Origin: Rubrobacter tropicus
GTDB lineage: Bacteria; Actinomycetota; Rubrobacteria; Rubrobacterales; Rubrobacteraceae
Direction: 5' to 3'
Length of the DNA stretch: 64,000 bases
NCBI RefSeq assembly: GCF_011492945.1
Contig: NZ_CP045119.1
Span: forward strand, 2,604,001 to 2,668,000
Shown: one piece after another, positions 43,246 to 51,510 of the stretch
Position numbering within the stretch: the stretch's first letter is position 1
How the letters are laid out: each line of letters starts with the position of its first letter
The notes under the pieces: generated by a model
Databases searched by the model: none
Seen by the model: the letters and a program-made list of their open reading frames with translations, nothing else
Told to the model about the DNA's origin: nothing
Position numbers and translations under genes: made by a program

Positions 43246-44174
43246 CAGGCGTCCCTCCTTCTACGGCTGCTTACCGCGAACTGCGCGAGCCCCACGACGA
43301 GGACGAGCATGAAGAAGACGTAGGACATGGCGGAGGCGAAGCCCACCCGGTAGGAGGTGAAGCCCTGCTCGTAGATATACTGGATGATCGGGCGGGTCGC
43401 CGTGTAGTTGAGGCCGCCCGAGGTGTTCATTATGTAGATCTGGTCGAACACGTTCAGGGAGGCGAAGATCTGGAGCGTGAGCACCAGGAGGGTAGTCCGC
43501 GTCAACAGCGGGATAGTGATCCAACGAACCTGGGCGAAAGGCCCGGCCCCGTCGGTGGCCGCGGCGTCGTAGACGTCCTGCGGTATCTCCTGCAATCCCG
43601 CGAGGTAGAGAATAAAGTTGAACCCGAGCGTCCACCATACGGTGGCTATGACCACCGAGAACATCGCCACGCTCTCGTCAGGCAGCCAGGCCACCTCGGG
43701 CAACCCCAGCATCACGAGGTAACTGTTTATGAGCCCGAACCCCGGCTGGTAGAGCCACACCCAGATGAGCGCCACGACGGAAGAGGGCAAGACCCAAGGC
43801 GCGAAGAACGAGAGCCTGAAGAACCACCGCGCGGGGATGGCCCGGTTGGCGAGCAGCGCGAAGACGAGGGCCAGTATCACCAGCGGCGGCGTACTCAGCA
43901 GGGTGAAGAGGACCGTGTGCCACAACGAACCCCAGAAGTCCGAGTCGCCCAATAGCTCCCGGTAGTTGGCGAGACCCAGGAATTGCGAGTCCGTCCCTAC
44001 GAGGCTCGCGTTGAAGAAGCTCATCCTCAAGCCCAGCAGGACCGGGAAGATCAGGAACGCCGCGTACGCCAGCAAGAAGGGCGCTACGAAAAGGTATCCC
44101 GCGAGGTCGGTCCGTCCCCGCGAACCCTCTTTCTTGCTCTGCGCCACCCCCGCGGTCTCCGCCCGTGCCGCCAT
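43245..44174 (-). CDS. carbohydrate ABC transporter permease (MalF/CUT1 type)
   Basis: Partner permease, 309 aa with six membrane segments. Its N-terminal tail (SKKEGSRGRTDLAGYLFVAPFLLAYAAFLIFPV) and EAA loop (IPQDVYDAAATDGAGPFAQVRWITIPLL) are standard. It lies 35 bases downstream of the binding-protein gene and overlaps the second permease by one base. Confidence 0.94.
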   Translation of the reverse strand: MAARAETAGVAQSKKEGSRGRTDLAGYLFVAPFLLAYAAFLIFPVLLGLRMSFFNASLVGTDSQFLGLANYRELLGDSDFWGSLWHTVLFTLLSTPPLVILALVFALLANRAIPARWFFRLSFFAPWVLPSSVVALIWVWLYQPGFGLINSYLVMLGLPEVAWLPDESVAMFSVVIATVWWTLGFNFILYLAGLQEIPQDVYDAAATDGAGPFAQVRWITIPLLTRTTLLVLTLQIFASLNVFDQIYIMNTSGGLNYTATRPIIQYIYEQGFTSYRVGFASAMSYVFFMLVLVVGLAQFAVSSRRRRDA

Positions 44175-44209
44175 ATGCTAGACCTCCCCTTCCAGCTCTT
44201 CCGTGGTAC

Positions 44210-45544
44210 CTAAAGCGGTGATGGCGTGTCCACGAGCTCCTGCATCGAGGCCCGCATCGTGTCTACCGCCTCTTTCGGTTTGATCCCCCCGGCCATCGCC
44301 TGCTGCAGCGGGATGGCAGCCTGCGTCTCCATGTCCGACCCCGACCCGCTGAACCACGCGTTCGGGTCGAGCACCACGTTGTCGGCCACCCCCGCGTAGT
44401 TGGACTGCGGCGTCAGGTCCTTGTACCTCTGGCTCTCCAGGATGGGCCTGTAGGCCGGGATGTGCCCGCCCTGCGCCCAGATAAAGCTGTTCTTCATCAT
44501 CGAGGAGACGAACGTGAGCGCCGCGTCCATCCTTCGCCGGTCCTTCGCGACGCCCTTCGGGATGACGAAGGTGTGCCTGTCGGCCTGGACCCTGTTGCCG
44601 AAGATGTTAGGAAACGGGACGATGCTGAACGGCATCCCCGCGTCCTCGAAGGTCGTCACCTCCCACTCCCCGTTCCAGTGGAACCCCGCGTTGCCGCTCT
44701 GGAACTGTGCGACCGCGGCGGGATAGTCCTGGTTGGCCGACGTTAGCTCCTCCCCCACCGTGAGCTCGACCATGTACTCGACGGCGGTCTCGGCCTTCTC
44801 CTGGTCGAGGATCACCTCTTTCGCATCCGGCGAGAGGACCTCGCCGCCGAGCTGCCCGTAGAGCGTGTAGAAGATGCGCCAAGGCACGGCCGCGTCCGCG
44901 GGGGCGAACGAGACGCCCTGCTCCTTGGTGACCTCCTTGGCCTTCTTGAACGCCTCTATGACGGCGTCGGGACCCTCTATTGGCTTGAGCTCCCCGTTTG
45001 GGTCCAGGAGCCCGGCTTTTTTGGCGATGTCGGTGTTGTAGAACATGACCTGGGGGTGCGTATCGAGGGGGACCGTGAAGATCTCACCCTCGAACTTGGC
45101 GCTCTCCAATACCTCGGGCAGGAACTTGTCCGGCCCGATGTCGTACTCCGCGAGCATGTCGGGATCCAGCGCCTCCAGCAACCCCGCGGGCGCGTACGCC
45201 CCGAGCCTGGTCTGGTGCATGACGGCGACCTCGGGGGGACGCCCGCCGACCGTGGACATCGAGAGCTTGGTGTAGTACGGGGCGCCCCACGTAAGGGTGG
45301 TCGACTCTAGCTCTATGCCAGGGTTGGAATCGACGAAGTTGCTCTGCATGTCGGTCAACCGCGCGCCGTCACCCCCGCCGAAGAGGTTCCAGAAGTGGAC
45401 GATCCGGCCAGATCCACCCAGCGGAGCCCCCGAACACGACGACAGAGCGAGCCCGCCAAGGGCCGCCCCCGCCCCGTACAGGAACCGCCTCCGGCTTACG
45501 CGCCGCACGCGACGGCCGACGCCGTTCCCGAACCCCTCGCCCAT
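44210..45544 (-). CDS. extracellular sugar-binding lipoprotein (CUT1), arabinan-type operon
   Basis: Captures oligosaccharide for the two downstream permeases. ATG 45544 is used (GAAAGGGGAAAGGGC upstream); the open frame continues 5' across the operator and promoter without reason. The precursor has a twin-arginine motif (SRRRFLYGAGAALGG) and lipobox LSSC, so it may be exported folded and then lipidated. The mature part is a family 1 solute-binding protein (IVHFWNLFGGGDGARL, VAVMHQTRLGAYAPAGLLEAL, NAGFHWNGEWEVTTF). First gene of the six-gene operon. Confidence 0.93.
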   Translation of the reverse strand: MGEGFGNGVGRRVRRVSRRRFLYGAGAALGGLALSSCSGAPLGGSGRIVHFWNLFGGGDGARLTDMQSNFVDSNPGIELESTTLTWGAPYYTKLSMSTVGGRPPEVAVMHQTRLGAYAPAGLLEALDPDMLAEYDIGPDKFLPEVLESAKFEGEIFTVPLDTHPQVMFYNTDIAKKAGLLDPNGELKPIEGPDAVIEAFKKAKEVTKEQGVSFAPADAAVPWRIFYTLYGQLGGEVLSPDAKEVILDQEKAETAVEYMVELTVGEELTSANQDYPAAVAQFQSGNAGFHWNGEWEVTTFEDAGMPFSIVPFPNIFGNRVQADRHTFVIPKGVAKDRRRMDAALTFVSSMMKNSFIWAQGGHIPAYRPILESQRYKDLTPQSNYAGVADNVVLDPNAWFSGSGSDMETQAAIPLQQAMAGGIKPKEAVDTMRASMQELVDTPSPL

Positions 45545-45560
45545 GCCCTTTCCCCTTTCG

Positions 45561-45574
45561 AGCGAACGTTCGCT
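45561..45574. promoter_or_regulatory. LacI-type operator, perfect palindrome
   Basis: AGCGAACGTTCGCT lies just downstream of the operon promoter (about +7 to +20) and 17 bases before the binding-protein start. The centred CG and 14-bp symmetry are typical of LacI/GalR operators; the operon encodes its own LacI member. Confidence 0.8.
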
Positions 45575-45587
45575 TTCCCTGCCGGGC

Positions 45588-45616
45588 ATCGTAGCAGCGG
45601 ACACAAGACCGGTCAA
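45588..45616 (-). promoter_or_regulatory. promoter of the arabinan-type operon
   Basis: Minus-strand TTGACC (45616-45611) and TACGAT (45593-45588) with a 17-base spacer, facing the binding-protein gene. Confidence 0.7.
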
Positions 45617-45712
45617 CAGCCCCTGGGGTTTGCCGGCCTGATCCACGGTGACGCCGTCAGGGACGGTCATCGGGCGGGTTTGGAACTCGTCCCTACGGCC
45701 TCGGGCGTTGCG

Positions 45713-47516
45713 TTACGCTCTTGGTCTCTCTCGCGCCGTGACGTCGTGTACGCGGCCGAGGTCGGCTTTGGGTTTCCGGTCGTAGGTGAGGAGGCCGTTT
45801 ACCTCCTGCTCGACGTCGGTGAGTTGCGTGTAGCAGAAGCCCTGGACGGGCTCGCAGGCGAGGAGGGCTTCGATCATGGCCTCGTACCGGGTCAGGAACT
45901 CCTCGGCGTCGGCGACGGTGCTGTAGCCCCACCCCCCTCTTCCCCGGCGAAGGCGATCCCCCGAACTCCGTGACGAGAATCGGCTCTCCCCCGTAGCCGT
46001 GACCGGGGACGTAGATGGACCGGTTCGCGGGCTCCGCCGCGACGGCCGATTCCGGTGTCGAGTAGGCCTTGGCCAGCGCCTTTGCGTCGCGGTAGTCGTG
46101 GATGGCGCAGAGGTCGGTCACGGCGTGTTCCCACCCGTCGTTGGAGACGACGGGGCGGGTCCCGTCCAGGGAGCGCGTAAGGTGGTAGAGGGCCAGGAGG
46201 TGCTCGACCTGCGCCGGGTCGGACTCGAGGTTGGGGACGCCCCAGCTCTCGTTCATGGGAACCCAGGCGACGATGGAAGGGTGGTTGTAGTCGCGCATGA
46301 CGGCCTCCTGCCACTCGGCCGTCATGCGCCCGACGTACTCGGGGCTGTACTGGTAGGCGTTCGCCATCTCGCCCCAGACCAGGAAGCCCAGAGTGTCGGC
46401 CCAGAAGAGCCAGCGCGGGTCCTCGACCTTCTGGTGTTTGCGGGCGCCGTTGAAGCCCATCTCCCTGGCGAGCTCGATGTCCCGGCGCAGGTCGTCGTCC
46501 GTGGGGGCGGTGAGGACCCCCTCGGGGAAGTAGCCCTGATCCAGGACGAGCCGCTGGTAGTAAGGGTTGCCGTTCAGGAAGACCTTGCCGTCTCTGGTTT
46601 CCACTTTTCTCATCCCGAAGTAGCTGTGGGCGGCGTCCAGGATCTTGCCAGCTCCGTCCAGGAGTTCGAGGCGCAGATCGTAGAGGTTCGGCTCTTCCGG
46701 GCTCCAGAGGGCGAGGCCGGTCCAGGCGGAGAGGCGGGATTCGTCCGGGGCCTCGCCGCGGCGCACGAGCGGGAGGCGGCGTTCGAGGAGCGCCGACCGG
46801 ACCGCGAAAGCGTCGTCGAGCACCGTCTCCCCGTCTAACTCGACGACGACGCGCAGGGACGTGCCGGGTTCGGCGCTTTCGATCTCGACCTCGACGTCCA
46901 CGCAGGCTGCGTCGACGTTCGGGGTCAGGCGGAGGCGGTTTATCCTGGTGCGGTTTACGGGTTCGAGCCAGACGGACTGCCAGATGCCGGTGGTCCGAGT
47001 GTAGAAGATACCCTCGGACTCTTCCCGCCAGTACTGCTTGCCCCTCGGTATCGTGACGTCCCGGCTTGGGTCCTCGGCCCGCACGACGAGCACGTTCTCC
47101 GGGCCGCCGAGCGCGTGCGTCACGTCGGCCGAGAAGGGCGTGTGGCCGCCCTCGTGCGAGGCGACGTGCACCCCGTTGACCCAGACCTCGGCCCTGTAAT
47201 CCACGGCGCCGAAGTGGAGCAGCAGGCGCTCGTCGTTTGAGACGGCGTAGTCGAACGTCCGCGCGTACCAGACCACGTCGTGAAAGGAAGTCTCGCCGAT
47301 ACCGGAGAGTCTGGACTGGTAGCAGAAAGGTACGGTTATCGTCCGGTCGAAGGCCGAGGATCCGTCGCGCAGGGAGCCGCCGAAGACGTTCTGCCAGCCT
47401 TCGCGGCGTCCCCGGTCTTCGTCGTCGAAGGCGAAGCGCCACTCGCCGTTCAGGTTCGTCCAGTCCTTACGTCGAAACTGCGGGCGCGGGTACTCGGGAC
47501 GCGGCACGGTGCTCAC
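45713..47516 (-). pseudogene. GH2 beta-galactosidase/glucuronidase-type glycosidase, broken by two one-base gaps
   Basis: The protein reads normally from GTG 47516 (GGAGGGGAGAG upstream): N-terminal jelly-roll (DWTNLNGEWRFAFDDED), immunoglobulin-like middle, then a TIM barrel with acid/base Glu in PMNESWGVP and nucleophile Glu in ILVTEFGG. There the frame breaks. It resumes as IAFAGEEGG in one frame and WGYSTVADAEEFLTRYEAM in another, ending TARERPRA at 45713. The breaks are runs of 5 C (45958-45962) and 6 C (45932-45937) on the plus strand. Adding one base to each restores 601 aa. It probably acts on the sugars handled by the adjacent arabinan-type operon; sequence error is likely. Confidence 0.82.
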
Positions 47517-47539
47517 GGATGCTCTCCCCTCCTGCGAAG

Positions 47540-47556
47540 CGGACGCTGGGCGTCCG
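47540..47556. promoter_or_regulatory. inverted repeat in GH2 upstream region
   Basis: CGGACGC and GCGTCCG with a 3-base spacer, about 24 bases before the GH2 start and just behind a TATATT -10-like sequence on the minus strand. It could be an operator; it differs from the palindrome at 45561. Confidence 0.45.
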
Positions 47557-47580
47557 GGCAATATAGCAGCCGGCGCCGGG

Positions 47581-47868
47581 TCAGTCCTCGAAGACGTAAT
47601 CGACGTCCTCGAAGGAGTCCGCGGCCAGGACGTAGGCGACCCGCAACTCCGATGCGCCGGTGTTCTCGCACGAATGCGCGGCGTCGCCCGGTATAAAGAC
47701 GGCGGAGCCCGCTTCGATAGGCGCCTCCTCGCCGTCCACCCGGACGCACCCGCTGCCCGAGAGCACCAGGTAGACCTCGGCCTGCCGGTGGCGGTGTTCG
47801 CCTAGAGTTCCGCCCGGCGGCATCTTCGCGACGCCCAGGTCGCGCGCCACGACGGGTTTGGGGCTCAC
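47581..47868 (-). CDS. single-domain cupin protein
   Basis: 95-aa beta-barrel protein. Motif 1 is GEHRHRQAEVYLVLSGSG and motif 2 is PGDAAHSCENTG, giving the usual His/Glu metal set (HRH...E...H). It lies 64 bases upstream of the GH2 gene on the same strand. Such small cupins are often sugar isomerase-like or metal-binding regulators; the function is not assignable. Confidence 0.85.
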   Translation of the reverse strand: MSPKPVVARDLGVAKMPPGGTLGEHRHRQAEVYLVLSGSGCVRVDGEEAPIEAGSAVFIPGDAAHSCENTGASELRVAYVLAADSFEDVDYVFED

Positions 47869-47938
47869 GCTCCCTCCCGCGGCGCTCCGGGCGCCGGCAG
47901 CCCGGCCGCGCGGGTTCGCCCCCGACCGCGGGGGCGCT

Positions 47939-48454
47939 TCATGCCCGGCTTCCGAGGCCCTGCTCCCGGAGGTCGAGGTCCAGGAACCTGTCCCAGTTCT
48001 CGGCGATGCGGGCCGCCATCGCCTCCTCCTCGGCGCGGTTCACGCGGGCGACCTCGGCGGTCTCCCGGTCACCGGCCCGCTCGGCCAGGCGGCCGAGCAG
48101 TTCGTAGGCGGCTATCTCCGCGTGCTCGGTGACGAACGCGTCGCGGGCGTTCTGCACGCCCTTGTCCGGGCGCAGGACGTCGCCCACGCCCTTGACCTGG
48201 GCCGCGGCGATGGCCGCGAGGTCCTTGCGCGCGGACGAGAGTCCCAGCCCGCGACCGAGGGCCGTCCGGCGCTCGCGCAGGCGACGCTGCTGGTCCCTGG
48301 TCTCCTCTTTGTGCTGGCGGAAGATCCCGGCAAGCTCCGGGTCGCGGGTGTTCAGGATCAGGGAATCCAACTGGAGCAGGACGTTCTGCTCCAGAGCGCG
48401 GACGTACTCCACGTATTCGACGAGCTTCCTGCGAAGCCCCTGGGTGTCGGACAT
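47939..48454 (-). CDS. ferritin-like DUF892 (YciE/YciF-type) protein
   Basis: 171-aa all-helical protein. The Glu/His pattern of the family is visible: YVRALEQNVLLQLDSL, ELAGIFRQHKEETRDQ and FVTEHAEIAAYELLGRLAERAGD. The last helix ends with RAEEEAMAARIAENWDRFL. Such proteins form di-iron four-helix bundles tied to stress or dormancy. It lies between the cupin and a small hypothetical gene, all on the minus strand. Confidence 0.8.
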   Translation of the reverse strand: MSDTQGLRRKLVEYVEYVRALEQNVLLQLDSLILNTRDPELAGIFRQHKEETRDQQRRLRERRTALGRGLGLSSARKDLAAIAAAQVKGVGDVLRPDKGVQNARDAFVTEHAEIAAYELLGRLAERAGDRETAEVARVNRAEEEAMAARIAENWDRFLDLDLREQGLGSRA

Positions 48455-48478
48455 GCTCTCTCCCTTCGGTTTTCGGAT

Positions 48479-48838
48479 CTACTTGCGGTGTTCCGTCCGG
48501 CGCATCCGAAACCGGCCGAGCGCGCGCCCGGCGAGCACGGTGCGCCCGATCCAGGAACCCCCAGGCTCGGCCCGCACCTCGTCGACGAGCGACGAGAAAG
48601 GCGGCCGGTAGACCAGCGCGAACCCCTCCTCACGCCTCTGGACGCAAAAGGGCCAGCCGGGCAAGGGTCCCACGCGGGTCGTACCCTCCTTGCCCCCGAT
48701 GCGCTTCCGAACACCGGCCATAGGCGGTAGGAGGCCGTCCACGCGTTCCACGCGCCACTCGCCTTCGAGGTCGGCCAGGGCCACGTTCGGGAGAGCGCCG
48801 GGGTCGGCGCGCGGCCCGCTCCTGCTATCCGGTTCCAT
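48479..48838 (-). CDS. hypothetical protein, about 119 aa
   Basis: Family not recognised. From ATG 48838 the protein has a disordered start and the ADLEGEWRVERVDGLLPP segment. A compact strand-rich middle follows (WPFCVQRREEGFALVYRPPF), and the end is very basic (RALGRFRMRRTEHRK). The start is uncertain: the frame is open 16 codons further. It lies 24 bases upstream of the ferritin-like gene. Confidence 0.55.
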   Translation of the reverse strand: MEPDSRSGPRADPGALPNVALADLEGEWRVERVDGLLPPMAGVRKRIGGKEGTTRVGPLPGWPFCVQRREEGFALVYRPPFSSLVDEVRAEPGGSWIGRTVLAGRALGRFRMRRTEHRK

Positions 48839-48885
48839 GAGAACCGTGTACCACCGCGGGGAGGCGGGCAAACTTCCGGCGCGCA

Positions 48886-48927
48886 AACCAAGGGGGGCGC
48901 CGCTCGTGCGCGGGCGCCCCCCTGGTT
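48886..48927 (-). terminator. hairpin terminator after the 184-aa membrane protein gene
   Basis: On the minus strand AACCAGGGGGGCGCC pairs with its complement (one bulged base), loop about 11 bases, then TTGGTTTG. It starts about 16 bases after the stop codon at 48943. Confidence 0.7.
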
Positions 48928-48942
48928 GCTAGTTTCGGAACG

Positions 48943-49497
48943 TTACGGCAGGATGCGGGAAATAGCGCTCCATTTCGTGGACTCGCCGGCCTTCATGGAG
49001 AGGATCGTCGACACCGCGATAATCGAGCCGAGGAGCCCGAGGGTTACGGTACCCAGGGTGTTGACCGTGCGCAGCAGGGAGGCGGCCTCCTCGGGCGTCT
49101 GGGCCGAGGGCTCGCTCCCGGTCGCGATGGGCACGGCCCCGTCGGGCGCCAGGCGCGAGAGCCTCAGCCCGCTGACCATGCTGGCGAGACCGGTGAGGAT
49201 CGAGGCCACGAACAGCGCGTCCTTGGTGAGCACGAGGCCGCGGGCCTCCTCGTCGATCGCCTCGCCCGAGATACCGGCCCTGCCGACGAACCAGGTGGCG
49301 GCGGCCGTGCCGACCGAAACGGCGTTGACGACGTTGAAACGGTTCCAGGTCTTGTTGAGTACCTTGCCACGCTCGGCCTCGGAGCTTATGGCGTCGAGGT
49401 TGGGATTCAGGGCGGCCCTGCCAAAGAGTTGTCCCCCGAAGGAGGCGGCCAGGCCCAACTCGTGGGCGACCCATGCGGCCGTAGTGAGCTTCGTCAT
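48943..49497 (-). CDS. membrane protein, 184 aa, unknown function
   Basis: ATG 49497 is chosen (CCGGAGGAACCCGC upstream); the frame is open 39 codons further. Hydrophobic segments occur around residues 20-35, 55-75, 95-115 and 150-170. Small-residue-rich helices such as VVNAVSVGTAAATWFVG and TLGTVTLGLLGSIIAVSTI are seen. No recognised family; the length and four helices resemble small integral membrane proteins of unknown role. A terminator follows. Confidence 0.75.
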   Translation of the reverse strand: MTKLTTAAWVAHELGLAASFGGQLFGRAALNPNLDAISSEAERGKVLNKTWNRFNVVNAVSVGTAAATWFVGRAGISGEAIDEEARGLVLTKDALFVASILTGLASMVSGLRLSRLAPDGAVPIATGSEPSAQTPEEAASLLRTVNTLGTVTLGLLGSIIAVSTILSMKAGESTKWSAISRILP

Positions 49498-49755
49498 GCG
49501 GGTTCCTCCGGTTCGCTTGGCTTTTGCGGTCTCTTCCCCGCTAAGACAGTTCCGAAACCGGCCGGCTTCCTCAAGGGCCCGGTCTCTTGGTTCTTCTGCA
49601 TGCCGTGGGCGCAAACGCGGGTCGGTGCCGACGGAGCGGTGTCGAGGGGGTAGGCCGGTACCTCGCCTTCGGGTAGCGCGCGAACGTAGGCCGAGATGGC
49701 TGGATGATCCGGCGTCCGTCGGTGTGGCGGTTCGAAAACAGGGACTGTCGAAGAT

Positions 49756-50598
49756 CTACTCCTTCAGGGAGCCGCCGAAGACGCCGGAGACTATGTACTT
49801 CTGGAAGAAAAAGAACAGGAGGACCAGCGGTACGAGTCCTATCACGGCGGCCACCATGATCGGGCCGTACTCGACGGCCCCGCCCTGGCGTACCAGGCTC
49901 GACAGCATCAACGGGTACGTAAACTTCTCGGGCGTGCTTATGACCACGAGCGGCCACAAAAAGTTCCCCCACTGGCTCATGAACGTGACGATGCCCAGGG
50001 CCGCGCACGCGGCCTTCATGTTGGGCAACACTACCCGGAAAAACACCCCCAGCTCGCCGTTGCCGTCGATGCGGGCGGCGTCGATCAGGTCGTTCGGGAA
50101 GCCCATCATCTGCTGGCGCATCAGAAAGACGCCGAAGCCGGTGACGAGGTACGGGACTATGAGGGCCGCGTAGCTGTCCACCCACCCCAGTTGCAGCATG
50201 ATAATGAAGAGGGGGACTATCATGATCTCCGTCGGCAACATCAGCGTGCCGAGCACCACGGCGAACAGGACCTTGCGCCCCCTGAAGGCGAACTTGGCGA
50301 ACGCGTACCCGGCAAGCGCCGAGAGGAGAACCGTCGTCACGGTCGTAACGGTCGAGACGAAGATGCTGTTCAGGAGCGCCCGCATGAACGGAACGGACCG
50401 GGAGAGGGCCTCCAGGTTGTCGGCGAAGTTGCCACCGGGAAAGAGGCGGGGCGGGGACTTGAAGATCTCGGACTCCGTCAGAGTGGCCGCCGTGAGCGTC
50501 CAGTAAAAAGGGTAGAGCGTCACGAGCGCACCGACGCCCAGGAAAATGTACATGATTAGTCGCATCGGCTGGCTCATCGCGCGCTTCTCGTCCTTCAC
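49756..50598 (-). CDS. carbohydrate ABC transporter permease (MalG/CUT1 type), second importer
   Basis: 280-aa six-helix permease. The EAA loop is GFPNDLIDAARIDGNGELGVFFRVVLPN and the C-terminal FFFFQKYIVSGVFGGSLKE is typical. Last gene of the binding protein-permease-permease set (52845 to 49756), one base from its partner. No ATPase or regulator is nearby. Confidence 0.94.
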   Translation of the reverse strand: MKDEKRAMSQPMRLIMYIFLGVGALVTLYPFYWTLTAATLTESEIFKSPPRLFPGGNFADNLEALSRSVPFMRALLNSIFVSTVTTVTTVLLSALAGYAFAKFAFRGRKVLFAVVLGTLMLPTEIMIVPLFIIMLQLGWVDSYAALIVPYLVTGFGVFLMRQQMMGFPNDLIDAARIDGNGELGVFFRVVLPNMKAACAALGIVTFMSQWGNFLWPLVVISTPEKFTYPLMLSSLVRQGGAVEYGPIMVAAVIGLVPLVLLFFFFQKYIVSGVFGGSLKE

Positions 50599-50599
50599 C

Positions 50600-51496
50600 C
50601 TAGACCTCCCCCCACCGGGCGAGCCGGATCTGGGCGTAGGCCATCACCGCCACTATGGCGGACAGAACGTACGTCCCCGCGGCGGCCAGCCCGAAGTCGA
50701 AGCGGGCGAAGCCGGTGTCGTAGATGTAGAAGAAGCTCGTGAGCGTCGCGTTGTTCGGGCCGCCGCCGGTGAGGATGTACGGCTCCGTGAAGAGCTGGAG
50801 GGTGCCTATGGTCCCGAGGACCGTGCAGAACAGGATCACGGGCCGAAGAAGGGGGACGGTTATTCGCAGGAACCGCGTGACGCTGCCCGCCCCGTCGACG
50901 CTGGCGGCGTCGTACAGATCCTTCGGGATGTTCTGCAGGCCCGAGAGCAGGATCACGGCGTTGTACCCAGTCCACCGCCAAGTCACCGCGAGGATTATGA
51001 GCACCCGCGCCCACACGGGGTCGGAGCGCCACGCTATTCCGTCGAACCCTACCAATCCGAGCGCCTGGTTCACGACGCCGTAGGTCTCCGAGAAGATCAG
51101 GGAGAAGACAACGGAGTAGGTAACGAGGTCTATCGCCACGGGCAAAAAGAACGCGAGCCTGAAAGCCGCCTTCCTCCTCTTCCCGAGTAGGTCCGAGTCG
51201 ATGACGGAGGCGATTACCGTGGCGAGCCCGATCATGAGCGGCACCTGAACCACCAATATGAGCCCCGTGTTCAACAGCGACTTCAGGAACAGCCCGTCGG
51301 AGAGCAGCCTCCTGTAGTTCTCCAGCCCGACGAACGAGATGCTCCCCCCGCTGAACTGACCGAAACTCAGGGCCGCAGAGTACAGGATCGGGTACAGGAT
51401 AAACCCCGCGAAGAGCAGAAAAAACGGCACTATGAACAGGTAGGGGGCCAGGGTAGACCACCCGCCTCGCGGCCCCCTCTTGCGCTCTCCCGCCAA
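50600..51496 (-). CDS. carbohydrate ABC transporter permease (MalF/CUT1 type), second importer
   Basis: 298-aa six-helix permease with N-terminal basic tail, WSTLAPYLFIVPFFLLFAGFILYPI opening, and EAA loop IPKDLYDAASVDGAGSVTRFLRITVPLL. It lies 14 bases downstream of the binding-protein gene. Confidence 0.94.
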   Translation of the reverse strand: MAGERKRGPRGGWSTLAPYLFIVPFFLLFAGFILYPILYSAALSFGQFSGGSISFVGLENYRRLLSDGLFLKSLLNTGLILVVQVPLMIGLATVIASVIDSDLLGKRRKAAFRLAFFLPVAIDLVTYSVVFSLIFSETYGVVNQALGLVGFDGIAWRSDPVWARVLIILAVTWRWTGYNAVILLSGLQNIPKDLYDAASVDGAGSVTRFLRITVPLLRPVILFCTVLGTIGTLQLFTEPYILTGGGPNNATLTSFFYIYDTGFARFDFGLAAAGTYVLSAIVAVMAYAQIRLARWGEV

Positions 51497-51510
51497 GCCG
51501 CTACGCCTCT

